Shown here one piece after another: positions 53,001 through 63,500 of a DNA stretch of 64,000 nucleotides. The DNA comes from Sphingobacterium arenae (GTDB lineage Bacteria > Bacteroidota > Bacteroidia > Sphingobacteriales > Sphingobacteriaceae). The stretch spans positions 620,001 through 684,000 of the forward strand of contig NZ_JACNYK010000002.1 in the NCBI RefSeq assembly GCF_014692505.1, in the 5' to 3' direction. The notes beneath the pieces were generated by a model. That model was not told the DNA's origin. It did not search any database and saw nothing but the letters and a program-made list of their open reading frames with translations. Numbering within the stretch: the first letter of the stretch is position 1; each line of letters opens with the position of its first letter. The position numbers and the translations under genes were made by a program.

Positions 53001-54491
53001 GAGCGACTCGCTGCAAACGGATCGATAGAAATAACCGACACCATTTATCTGGGCAATTACGAAAGGAAAACAATAAGTGTCAAAACACAGGATACGTCTA
53101 CCCTCCTGTTGCAGCGTGATACCATTAGCGTAGACGGCCCCGGCAACGCCAGTTGCCTCATTCATCATTGGCCGATTGACGTCCGCAAGCGCGAAACCAA
53201 TCGGGAAGGCAAACGACAATTGCGTTATCAGTTGGGCGATATGCAAGGCTCCGTGAGCCTTGAGCTCAATCAAGAGGCACAGCTCATTACCTATGAAGAA
53301 TATTTCCCTTATGGCAACACCGCTTTTACCGTGGGTAAAAACCAAATCGAGGTAACACTAAAGACGTACCGTTATTCCGGTCAGGAACGCGACGCCACAG
53401 GCCTATATTACTACGGCGCCCGGTACTACCCTCCTTGGCTCTGTCGCTGGCTCAACCCAGACCCGGGCGGTACAATTGATGGTTTGAATCTTTATGCTTT
53501 TGTGGGCGGGAATCCGGTGACCTACGAAGATAATGGAGGGACGGTCTCAACCCGTTCCAAAATCTCCGCTGGTAAGGAGCCACTGAGTGAAGGGATTCCA
53601 AATACGCGAAGGGCCGTTTCAGGAAAAACGAGTGGGCCGAAGTCTATACATGGAGAAATAGTGTCTGGGCTTATGCCCCAGGAAGAGATGCACAAAAAGA
53701 GTGAAGCACTTGGAAAACAAATCGCCAATGAGATAAATGAAAGTACAATAGATCATCTCCCGGAACTGGAAGAAATGAACAGGCAATTCACTGCAAAAAA
53801 ATTAAAGTATAGTATGTCTGTTCAGGATGAGGACACGATTACGGCAGCTATTGGGCATGGCTTGGCGGGTAAACAGGAAGAATTCAATGCAGCATGGCAT
53901 AAAGCCGAAAAAGGAATGGATGAAAATTTATCAACCATAACGATGTTCTATATATTGAAGGGTGCCGGCTCTGTAGCACTCAATGTCGACAAGAAACAAG
54001 AACTTACAGAAGCCGCGCGAGTAGTATCTCAATTCCGCACGCTTACGCATGAAACGGGATATAGTACCGCGGATGGAATGGCGCAACATCCTACGTCAGT
54101 AGGAAAAGAATATTGGGGACCGTCAGCAACACACCATGGGACCTGGGACAAGGTAAGGAGACATGATGTTATATTGCACGGAGAACGAACCAACAGGAAA
54201 GGTGTTTTCAGATTAATTGAAATGGGGGCGAAAGGTGCCACTCATACCTTGGCTTATGGAATGGCCCCTGCAACCGCTTCCAATGTCAATGTACTATCAG
54301 GAATCTCAGACGATGCAAAAGAGAAGCAGGTTCTAAGGAGGGAAGTTATAAAAAAAATTACTCGGATTTCCAGAAGATTTTACGGTAAACGATCCCCCCA
54401 ACCCTTCAATGCAGCTTGGAAGCCGAGCCGAGACCGGGGAGGAAGTCCACCTAGAAAAAAAATAATAAAAAAAACACCCACAACTGTATGA
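47013..54491 (+). CDS. Tc toxin TcB-TcC fusion with variable C-terminal payload
   Basis: This 2492-residue protein joins the B and C components of an ABC (Tc) toxin. Residues about 1-330 are an SpvB domain (PAIGLPVGGGAIKGLGESYQ, SYQSSGGNGSFGMGF); 465-640 hold FG-GAP/VCBS-like repeats of the propeller (DLTGDGLADLVVFDG, FNGDGLADYVRIANG, VDIDGSGTNDIVYM); TcdB middle regions follow, then RHS/YD repeats (about 1650-2150). The RHS core is YRYSGQERDATGLYYYGARYYPPWLCRWLNPDPGG with the Asp residues used for self-cleavage. From about 2176 a hypervariable region of some 315 residues begins, ending very basic (RDRGGSPPRKKIIKKT), as TccC payloads do. I do not recognise its enzymatic type. Known TcB (about 1470) plus TccC (about 960) add up to this length. 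TcA follows after 15 bp. Confidence 0.9.
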   Translation: MDNTSPKFQQPAIGLPVGGGAIKGLGESYQTSGFNGAGSMNIPIALPEARGVSPQLALSYQSSGGNGSFGMGFNIGLSAITRKTSKGIPKYDETDVFLLDEGELVPVIDAEGKVQRIVQDDWIITQYRSRIEGSFAQIEHHCQNHGAESYWKVISGDNIMTIYGRNSAARIANPTDSSQVFCWKLEEMTDPNGNRMRYHYKPENGEGIPLELLREGACNSYLDRVEYGNYIMDGEEYFAFRVQMQYSPFDPKNPAVVPDLWEARPDPFSSFISGFEVRNYRLCKAILIYHQFQGQFNNEPLLSAALHLTYTCDHGTDLSFLTQARQWGYRINSQGIYECLSLPSLDLHYRKFKPSGHRYQYLQLEGNTSLPGYLWSGTFTATDLYSEGLPGFLLSSEQTTLYWEPMGEGIYRGPIIPEAFPLNKDLQQQNVILSDIEGNGYKSLVSYQQGIAGYHTASYQGKWAPFVAFEENALELTEPEAVHVDLTGDGLADLVVFDGTSVRWYPSLGTKGYGKAHECTLPTGFPATHQSSKEVFFTFAEFNGDGLADYVRIANGEVKYWPGSGYGTFGEVVHMQGAPVFNNGLDVSRLHLVDIDGSGTNDIVYMEYDRAMIWFNRSGNGFSPPIEVHLPFTYDTISEVNFADVLGNGTQCMILTRIEPEVEHLYYDFSDGHKCYLMNCIENNVGARHEISYSSTVQQYLADKRAGRVDASRLFFPVQVVSHHATIDQISHALHVSKYAYHDGYFDPEERVFRGFGFVESWDTDHYQSFETTALKLDFKPDTLNRDLHVPPAYVKSWYHTGAFAKADTIEAQYRKDYYQGDPEAKSIPSNSFSTAFEQADSETHRQGFVALEGQLLRQEVYGLDGSDKESDPFTVSETHTHVRLVQQRHQNRYAVIFPYTSESITYNYERIHEDPQIAHSFELEIDDYGNTVRSVAISYPRRPQADKCVFPEQEMTHMVLNQTAYARLIRNEPDEARQLLACRWTGVAYENTSYEIKTTKLPPGQLSFEEVADWVTKALQNPIPFHEVFDPNDTPEARLLSQSRTYFWNERQTDTGTLGELSYRNLSHHSETAIGTAALYASVFENKVDNQLMTDVCGYVLQDDMWWSHSPITVYFDQPEQFYLPSETVNAAAKDLPPDPLTGASENALYSKSSIKYDRYYLYNTSVSSYLSDTIDLTTTAEIDYQALKTWRVTDPNQNISEVLFDPFGQVIVSTTYGRLQGKAVGNSPLADYHILAGEFEEILENPEAYLQKTSHFYYYDLHAWAERQQPLRSIALIGEKFSSQLAEQEENIIQIAVAYNDGFGRAIEVKQKADVGLQIAQRWTVTGRTVYNNKGLPSQQYLPYFSATPDYEDQQTIEMESLVPPPSVLHYDALDRPVRTDDPKGFHSKVKFTPWKTETFDANDTAAVSTYFQQHYEDLSGPEKDALDKALVCSHTPSIQIMDNLGRVTRNIENNLGIVRLAQLKKLTTQHQTTARALFDQLMALGILEPMGESASEGILSEATLHWNKDLINRINQQFGPLAPSLLTLLYNGRMTTLNVYDIQGQTLFSIDPRLYYHNLNDGAARNNLTYTYNMTGETLYTQSCDAGEAWALSNIFGMPVCNWDSRSFVISTYYDRLQRPLLRQVTGGDGKISLNNITQRTIYGESAPNAIENNLRGQLLQSYDEAGLATTSGYALSGQPLEVIQQLRADYSNEANWTTEACEAVAKEETFITITESDALGRPIWQQTPDGSLCEPTYNQRGYFKATQVVLEQSPPQVIVNNVEYDAQGNPVEINYGNGITTRYDYEASTQRMIRLRSYRRSESPSEDDLVQDLRYWHDPVGNITSKTDQSWSTVFSANQQVDPQNDYAYDPLYRLIRSTGRQLSYTGAVPPDEKWITDKGIGLQTANPDDLNQLENYTERYAYDFAGNLTSLQHSAAHKWTYRFSIASDSNRLADTDYDANGNSRSLDHLQHMCWDYRNNLASADIIARKERPSDIEYYLYSAGGTRLRKVSERLAANGSIEITDTIYLGNYERKTISVKTQDTSTLLLQRDTISVDGPGNASCLIHHWPIDVRKRETNREGKRQLRYQLGDMQGSVSLELNQEAQLITYEEYFPYGNTAFTVGKNQIEVTLKTYRYSGQERDATGLYYYGARYYPPWLCRWLNPDPGGTIDGLNLYAFVGGNPVTYEDNGGTVSTRSKISAGKEPLSEGIPNTRRAVSGKTSGPKSIHGEIVSGLMPQEEMHKKSEALGKQIANEINESTIDHLPELEEMNRQFTAKKLKYSMSVQDEDTITAAIGHGLAGKQEEFNAAWHKAEKGMDENLSTITMFYILKGAGSVALNVDKKQELTEAARVVSQFRTLTHETGYSTADGMAQHPTSVGKEYWGPSATHHGTWDKVRRHDVILHGERTNRKGVFRLIEMGAKGATHTLAYGMAPATASNVNVLSGISDDAKEKQVLRREVIKKITRISRRFYGKRSPQPFNAAWKPSRDRGGSPPRKKIIKKTPTTV

Positions 54492-54506
54492 CGACAATTT
54501 AAAATC

Positions 54507-57500
54507 ATGATAGCATCAATTTTCACCACCTTCCTTAACAACAACCCTAACTTCAACTGGGAAACCAATAACCTGGCCCGTCCAACAATAGCAGATGCAC
54601 AGAACTGGCAAGATCTGGAAAAAGAAACGCTTTTGCCAGAATTACAGACCTTTCAGCGCTTGCTTCGCATCTACCCCCAAGCAGACGTTGCACAAGCATT
54701 GATGGAAGCAGGTTTCCACTCGGCGCACCAGATCGCATTTTCCTCTCAGGAAGCTTTTACGGAGCAACTTATGCCGGTACTTGACCAACTGGATTCAGCA
54801 CAGAACACAACAGCATTGGCCCAAACGCTCTGGGAGAATAGCCGCAGAATTAGTGCGCAGGTGAATCAATTGGCAATGGTTGCCCTTCCAAAAACCGACG
54901 GACTGGCGGTATTGAAACACGAAACAGGAGTTAATACTTTTGAGGCAGACCTGCCTTCCTGGAACGAACTGTTTGGTCCGCAGTATTTCTGTGAATGTGA
55001 AGAATGCCGTTCGGTATGGGGAGCCGCTGCTTATTTCACAGATCTTATGCGGCTCATCGATCAATATATCACGCAGCCAAGTGCTGATTCTATTCCTAAA
55101 GGATTAAGCTTACCCGAAAGGCGTCCAGACCTATGGAACATGACCTTAAGCTGTGACAATACCTACAACGAAAAAAGCTATTTGACATTGGCTAATAAGG
55201 TCATGGAACAAAAGATAACGAGTGATCTAGATATGCCGGTAGGTTTAGCATTAGCCATCGCTACCTACCCTTTTACCCTTCCCGCCAACTTGCCCGAAGA
55301 AGAGATCCTAGCCTATTTAAAGTTCTTTAAACTCAACTTGCCTGAAGTCTATCGGCGTTTTTGGGCAGACGAATTACAGGTGGCCCGAGCTTCCCTGGGA
55401 CTGTCGGTAAACCAGCTGAACTTGCTTACGAAGGACTCTTCCCCGTATCTCCAGTCCGTCTACGGCCTGTACCCGAATGAATCGGCGGAGCAACTGGCAC
55501 AGACAAAATTCTTCCTGCAAAAGACTGGGTTGGACGGACAACAGCTGGATAAACTCATTTATCAAGGTATAGACAGGCAGTCCGTATCATTTGGTGCACT
55601 AAAATTCGATCCAACTATCAATAGCCAAACGGTTTCTATCGCCCAAAGTGATGCGCTGGATGACGCCCTCACCGGAAATCAAACGATTCTTTTCTGGGTA
55701 AAGGCCGATGCTTATGGCGGTTTGTTAATGGACAAGGGTTACTATAACCAGTTTGATATTTACCTTGATAAACCACTAAAGGGATTGTCATATCGATACG
55801 GACCTGGAAATGAAAACAAAGACTATCAGAATTTCTGTATAAGTGATGGATTCGTCTTGGGAGAATGGATACACGTAGCATTTGTGCGTGATATGGATAA
55901 TAAGGAACTGAAAGGCTATTTCAATGGCCGCCTTTCTGGAGATCCCGTTCCCTTAACGTATTCCATTGTAGGAAAAGGCACAAACAGTCTTTCAATCGGA
56001 AAGAAGTACACTGAAAATCTATCGGCCGCAATGGGCCAGGTCAGCATCTGGTCACGTGTATTGGGTCAAGAGGAAATTCATAAAGCCATGCAAAGTGGAT
56101 TACCATCAGACAACAGCCAATTAATTGGGTATTGGCCACTATCTGAAGGTGAAGGAACAATCGCGCATGATGAAAGTGGTAATGGGTATGATGGCACTTT
56201 GACAAACTTTCCCGATTTAGCAAGTAGCTGGGTTACTAATATAAATATTCCTTTGAAAGAACAATACCAAGGAAAGGTACCAAGTCGCTTTTTTGTCAAT
56301 CAACTCCTTCCGGAGGATACCTATCTTCACATCGTTGACAGGGATATTGAACAAAAACAAGTGTCACTCATTCAGTCACGGACTGGGAATGGAACGTATA
56401 GTATACCCGGTAACGATACTTTCGACCGCTTGCAACGCTTTATCCGCTTGGCACAAAGCATGAAGTGGAACTTTGCCGATCTGGATTGGGCCCTGTGCAG
56501 CTTGAAGGCAACCGATATCACCGAAGGTGTCATCAAATCCTTGGCATTGGTGAATCAGCTAATAACGCAATTCGCCATGCCGATAGATGAGGTAGTTGCG
56601 TTGTTTTCTGATATAAAAACCATCGGACGTGGACAGGAACCGCTTTCCAAAACCCTTTTTGATCGCACGTTCAACCAACCACAGGTCTTTTATAATCCTG
56701 ACGGTGGCCTCGCGGCTCCTTATCATCCGCACTATAGTAGAAATCCATTGTTTGTAAGTGATATACTGGTTTGGAATGCCTTGCCGAACATGGATACAAC
56801 GGGTACCGATCAAGATGCAACGATACGCGCGCGCCTGCTGGCTGCATTACAACTAAAGGATGCGGACCTGAGCCTACTGGTGGAATTTCTGGACACCCAT
56901 GCCTTGTGGTCAAAAGACGGAGTAGACGCAGGGATCAATCAGTCGGCTAACTCCGTTTACCTTACGGTACAGAATATCAGTTTATTATACCGCTATGGCC
57001 GTTTAGCAAGAGCCCTTAAAATGCCTTTGCCTCACCTGATCGCCTTACTACCCGTCTTATCGGGGCTTTCAGATACTTTCCTCTCAACTGTAAACGACGT
57101 CATTGCGATCACTGAACAGGTGAAGATGGTGCGTGCTTCAGGATTGAGTATGGCCCAGCTTGAATATATTCTAAATCCGGATTTGAAGCTGCCCGCTACA
57201 CTTAAAGAAGAATTGGACAAGCTTTTGGTCCAAGCGCAGGAACAATTGCTTAGTATCGCATCTACTGTATTGCTGCAACCGACCGACCTGTGCAGCGATC
57301 TCATCAGCAGCACAGATGCCCAAGAAATCTTTGCTTACCTGCGGGATCAATATTTCGTAACGGCTGAGGGAGCCATCCTGAATATCCGTCCCCTGGACCA
57401 AGTGAAAGAACTAGACACCCTGCAAACGAATACATCAGGCAAGTACCTGTCCGATGGGTTGCAAAATCGATTGCAAGACCAGGAAAGCAGCTTACAGAAG

Positions 57501-60500
57501 AACGTGACGCAAAGAAGGGGCCGGATAATGGAAATACTGGCAGAGAAAACAGCGGCTCAGCAGAAATTGGTAGAACAAACACTGGCGCAGGCCTTCCATG
57601 CCGATAACCATTCAACAGCTACCGCCCTTGTCTTGACTGAAAGACAATTGCCTTCAGTCTTGGTTTTCGATCATAAGCAAGCACAGGTGGTTCGCGTACC
57701 GTGGAGTTCATCTCTCAATCCCGACTCTACTACACTCTCGTTCTGGGTTTGCCTTCACCAATTATATGATGTAGACAATCACTTCATAACGCAGACATTT
57801 TTCACTAATAAACAGGATGATATGGGTTTCTCTGTCGGAATCATTAATGATTCAGGGCAGGTTAAGCTCCATGTATCTTTTAATGGAAAGGATGATAAAA
57901 GAAACTGGATTCCTGAGCCAAATACCTGGTATCATTTGGTGGTATCTATTGGAAACCTTTCCAACAATACAGCTGAATTGAGCATCTTTATCAACGGTCG
58001 GCCACTTGCAAAGCAAGGATTTGATGTGGTCTTCCATGCATCAAGCGAAACTTCTTCTACTGCTACTTACCTTGCATCAGAACAAGGAGTTAAAAACTTC
58101 ATGAATGGATCACTTGCTGATGTCTGCATCTACAGCGGAATAATTCAAAATGAAGCGCAGGCTTTGGCAATGATGAATACAGAAGGTCCTTTACCTGAGA
58201 TGAAAGCGCAATTGGGAGCATCGTGGCCTATGCATGGGTGGGAAAATATTCCTACCCTATATGACTGGAGTGGGTATGCCAACCACGGGGATATTTCTGG
58301 AGTAACGATGCCGGTAAGCGACACCTATAATCCACGTCTGCTGTTGACCAATAATACGAATTCTAAGACAAACGCAGCCAGACGAACACTCCTACACACC
58401 ATTCATCAAAACCTATTTTGGATGGTGGGATTGAGCCTGTCTCCGTCCGAAACCCAAAAGATTTCGCAGAATCCGAAACCTTTTGGGATAAATAGCATGC
58501 GCTATGGATTCCGTTTTCGCTTCAGCGACTTAATGGCGCTATCGCTTTACCAACGTCAAAATCAGCTTTTACGGGGCACCGACAAAGCCTACCTCAATTA
58601 CCTGAACCTATCGGCAAATGTCAACGACATGCGTGTTGACAACAAGGCAGCAGTCGATAAACGCAGCGCCTTGGCTACCCTCGCCGCATGGGATCCCATT
58701 CAGCTGGATCAACTGATCAGCGAGAGTCCCGGCAGTAATCAGTCACAAGATAACCTGGAAACAAAATATGACTTTAATACGGTTTGGGGCGTGCAGTCGT
58801 TAATTGATGCGTTCGCGGTCAGCAATACCGTAGGAACTAGCATTAACGTTCCGCTCGCACTCGGAATGCTTAGCAGTCAGGCTGTTTCAGCTGATGACTC
58901 CTCTTGGGAGCAATATATAAGCTTATCGGAGTCAATTAAGAACGCCCCTGCACTTCATGAAAAAGGAGAATCAGCGGAACAAGCTCTGGCTCCAATCCGT
59001 CAAAAGTTTGAAGAGCGCAAGCGCGATCTGCTGAGCAGCTGGCTGCTTTGGGAACTGGGCGAAGATTTCGGAGATCTCCACACATTGGACGATCTCTATG
59101 AGTTCTTACTGATTGATGTACAAACCGCTGGTTCGGTAGAGATATCACCGCTTAAACTGGGTCTAAACTCACTACAACTGTATGTGCAACGGTGCATGAG
59201 CAATCTTGAAAACAGAACGGTTTGCAATATCCCAAAAGCCTGGTGGAGCTGGATGAGCAATTACCGCGAATGGCAGGTCAACCGTGAAGTATACCTCTAT
59301 CCAGAAAACTATGTAGATCCCGCCTTGCGCAAACTACAGTCGCCTCTCTTTAGCGATTTGGTAACACAGGTCAAACAAAGCCCCGTCACCGAAGAAAGTG
59401 CTACCCAGGCATACCTCAACTACCTGAATGGCTTGAAAGACATCGCCAACCTGGATATTATAGATAGTTGTGCATGGCCGATAGAACCCTTTCCCGGAAG
59501 CACGGATAAACCTTCCTACCGCCGGCTTGCTCTCTTTGGCCGCACTAAATCAGACCCCACCACCTATTACTGGCGTCAGGCTATAGTTCCCTACGGTGGG
59601 GAGACAGACCCAAACGAAAGTCACATTGCATGGGCACCATGGCAAGCTTTGGGGGTAGCAATCAATGCAAATTATATTACGCCGGTGCGAGCCTTTGGTA
59701 AAATGTTCGTGTTTTGGGTAGAACAGCAGCAATCAGCTTCCAATTACAATGGTGTCAGTTATCCCTATATCACCGCCACCATCTATTATGCCTTCCAGAA
59801 AACCGGCTCAGAATGGAGCAGCCCGCAAACGCTGGTGCGCGACTTGGTAATCAAAGCCATGAATCAGAATGGGGAGGCTATTTCGTACAATAATGCACCA
59901 ACACTGTTTGGATTTGATGAAACAAGCGAGTACGAAAAGACAAAAGCATGGCAAAAACCACAGGTTTGGTCACTCCCTGCCAGTGGATCGCAACCGTCAC
60001 AGTTGCTCATAACAATCGGAGATTATGTTGTAAATGGGGTATCCAATGCAAGTTCCGGTTACAGCCCGCTAACGCGAGAGCAAAAATTAAATAAGCAGAC
60101 TCTTTCTGATGCATATGAACGGGCAAAGGAGATAGCGCCGAACTGCACAACAGTTTTTCCCGGTTTTTTACTTAGCTCCAGTTTAGCATCACGTGAGGTG
60201 TACCTCAACATCAGTCCCTTCAAGAACACGGTGGCCCGACCGCTGACGTATGACAACAAACATACAGGTAACCCCCAACTTTATTTCAAGGAGACGAAAC
60301 TGGCCTTACCAAACCTAGACATCCCCTTACCTTATATGTTCCAGCAAGCCGATAATCCAAGCTTATACAACGCCCTCATCAATCAAGCTGCTACTCTACA
60401 TGGAACTTTTTCATATGTCGACATCAAAGGTCCCGGCGGGAGCGACGTAAGAGCGGCTGCTTACGATGGAAAAGGCAATTGCCTATTACTCAAGCCTTCG

Positions 60501-63500
60501 GAGCAAAGCGCCTCGACCCTATTTTCTGAATTTACCTTTTCCTGCTGTTTTAAATCAGAAGGAAGCACTAGCAACCCATATCAAACGATTTTTGACTCGC
60601 GGAACAGTGAATATACCAAGGGCGTTACGCTGTATCTTAATTCGAGTAAGAAAAACATCGAACTCTTTAACTATCATGATGGTACTGTCACCTTGAACAG
60701 TTTGTCTTACGAAATCGTATACCAGGTTTGGTATTTTATCGAAATACACTGTAGCCAGAAGTACCAGAAAGTTTCACTCTATGATGAACATTTAAATCTT
60801 TTAGGAACCTTAATCGAAACCAAAACCTATACACCAACCGATTCTGGGATCATTCAGATTGGAGCTGGTAATTCGGAAACTGGTACTCCAGGCAATTATT
60901 TTTTCGGATATATCTTGGAGCCCACATTTTGGCAAGGATTTCCGATATACCCAACACTACGTTTTTTACCAGGAACTCCCGCTACCCTGGCATTAAGCAA
61001 TTTACCCGCCCCTCCTTGCTCCCGAAGTGTACAAGGTCAGCCGGGCTGGTTCCTTTGGGATAATGACCACACTAGCTTTTTGGCCATTCCACAAAAGTTT
61101 CAACCTGCTTTGCAAGAGATCATACAGGTAAATTACGCTGGAGACAAAAACATGGTAGAGATCACTGGCATAGCAGAAGATAGCGCGGAAGAACGCGCAG
61201 ATCCTCCAGTATTTAATTTCATGAACCTCTCGACGAGTGTAGTAGAAACCATGCTCGAAAAAGTATTCTCCGGCGGATTAAAAGAACTCCTACAACCCGC
61301 CTCGCAATATCTAAGGGAAATTGACTTTGATCAGTACCAGCCTACTTCGGCAGTAGTCGCTCCGGCAACTGATCTCATGGATTTCAATGGCGCCTATGGC
61401 CCCTACCTCTGGGAACTATTTTACCACATCCCCATGTATATGGCCAAACAGCTGCAAGCCGATCTAAGGTTCAAAGAAGCCATTCAATGGTATGAAGTCG
61501 TTTTCGATCCCACTGGGTCGGGAAGAAAATTCAATGGCATATCTGCCTTTTGGCCACTGACTATGGAATCTGTGTCGGTGCATGAAAATGGGAGCTATGG
61601 CACCGCTGATCTGCAAGGCAATCATGACCTAGCATGGTCTGGCGGTTTAACGATGCCAGAAGGAGTTCTGCCGCGCACCAGCAATCACTTCGGTCCGGGA
61701 AGAATGTATATGGATTTTACTCAAGGGGGCTTTGAGGGGAATCCCGTAACTGGCAAGGGGGAAGCATTTACAGTGGAGTTCTGGATCGCGCTCAAAAGCG
61801 AAATGAGTTCAGACTCACAGAAGATCATTAGTCAGAAAACCCCCGATGGAACAAGCGGATGGCACATTTCAGTGAAAGGAGGTGAAGTTTGCAGCATTGA
61901 CACTTTGGTCCAAAGTACGTCAGCGACTTATACCTCCACTGATGTCATTCCCGTTAGTACTTTAACTTGGTTTCATGTGGCTGTAACCTGTGACCCAGCT
62001 TATTTTCATATGGTTATCTATATTAATGGAGCTAAAGGCACGGAGTTAACATCAGACAGTCCTATCACCTTTAGCGATGGAGCGTCCTTTAATATCGGGG
62101 CATCCACTGGATCGGTTAATCCTTTTAGCCAATATCTTGCCAATATTGTCGTTTGGAATCATGTGCGCAGCCAAGAGCAGATCCGGCAAGATATGGCTAT
62201 GCTCCGTTATTCAGATGGACGCACACCGCTTTCAGAGCAGATGTATTACCTGTTGTTCCGTCCCTTCGGCATACCAGATATACAGACACAATACGATACC
62301 TTGGTGAACGAGCCGCAGCAGGTATTGCTGTATGAGTACGATCCATATGATCCAAATGCTATTGCGAGCCAGCGTCCCTCCGCCCATAAAAAAGCAGTGG
62401 TGATGCAGTACATAGACAACCTGATCCAGTATGGAGACAATCTTTTTGGGCAGAATACGTGGGAATCCATCAACTCGGCTACCCTATGCTACATCACGGC
62501 TTCCAACCTATTGGGACGTAAGCCCCGCGCTAAAGCAGTCGAAAACACAGAAGTGGACTACACCTACGGTCAACTGGCCGAAGGCAGTGCACAAGGACAG
62601 GTTCCACAATTCTTGATTGATATGGAGCCCGAAATCCCGCCAATACGCAATGCCGCATCAAAACCAGAAGCCCTCGAATTGGCACTGGCACAACGGCATA
62701 GCATCATGAATGCTTACTTCTGTATACCGTCAAACACAGCACTGTTGAACTACCGGGAAACCATAGATGATCGTTTGTACAAAATCAGGCTTGGACTAAA
62801 TCTTGGTGGTCAGCCGAATGAGCTCGCCCTATTCGAGCCACCGATTGATCCAGAAAGTGCTACACAAGCCGCTGCACGGGGCTCAGACGTGTCGGCGAGT
62901 AGCTCGGCCAGTCAGGCTATTCCTCACTACCGTTTTAGCTATCTGATCCAATTGGCCAAAAACTTTGCCGCTGAGGTTAACCAATTGGGTAACGCCTTGT
63001 TGAGTGCCCTCGAAAAAGAAGATGCAGAATACCTGGCTATGCTCCGGGAAACCCAAGGGAAGACCCTCCTTACGATGACGAAACAAATGAAGGTAGACCA
63101 AGTGAATCAGCTCTACGCCCAACAAAGCAGCCTGCAAGAGAATCTACAAGCTGCTAAGACCCAGCAACAAACCTACCAGCAATGGATTGATGCCGGTTGG
63201 AACGACTGGGAGATTGCTCAATTTGCCACAGAGGGATCCGGTATAGGGCTTAGTGAAGTAGCTGCCATTATGACCTTTGCCAGCTCCCCGATGTACCTGT
63301 TCCCAGTCATCTTCGGATTCGCGGCGGGCGGAATGAACTTTGGCGGGTCTTTTGAAGCTGCAGGCAGGGGGATTGGAGAAGAAGGTGCTATTCTCGCCCG
63401 GATTGCTTCCCTCCTAGCCATGAAAGGGAACTTTGAGCGGGTCAACAATGAATGGAAGCTTCAAATGCAATTGGCTGAAAATAACATAAAAAGTACCGAA

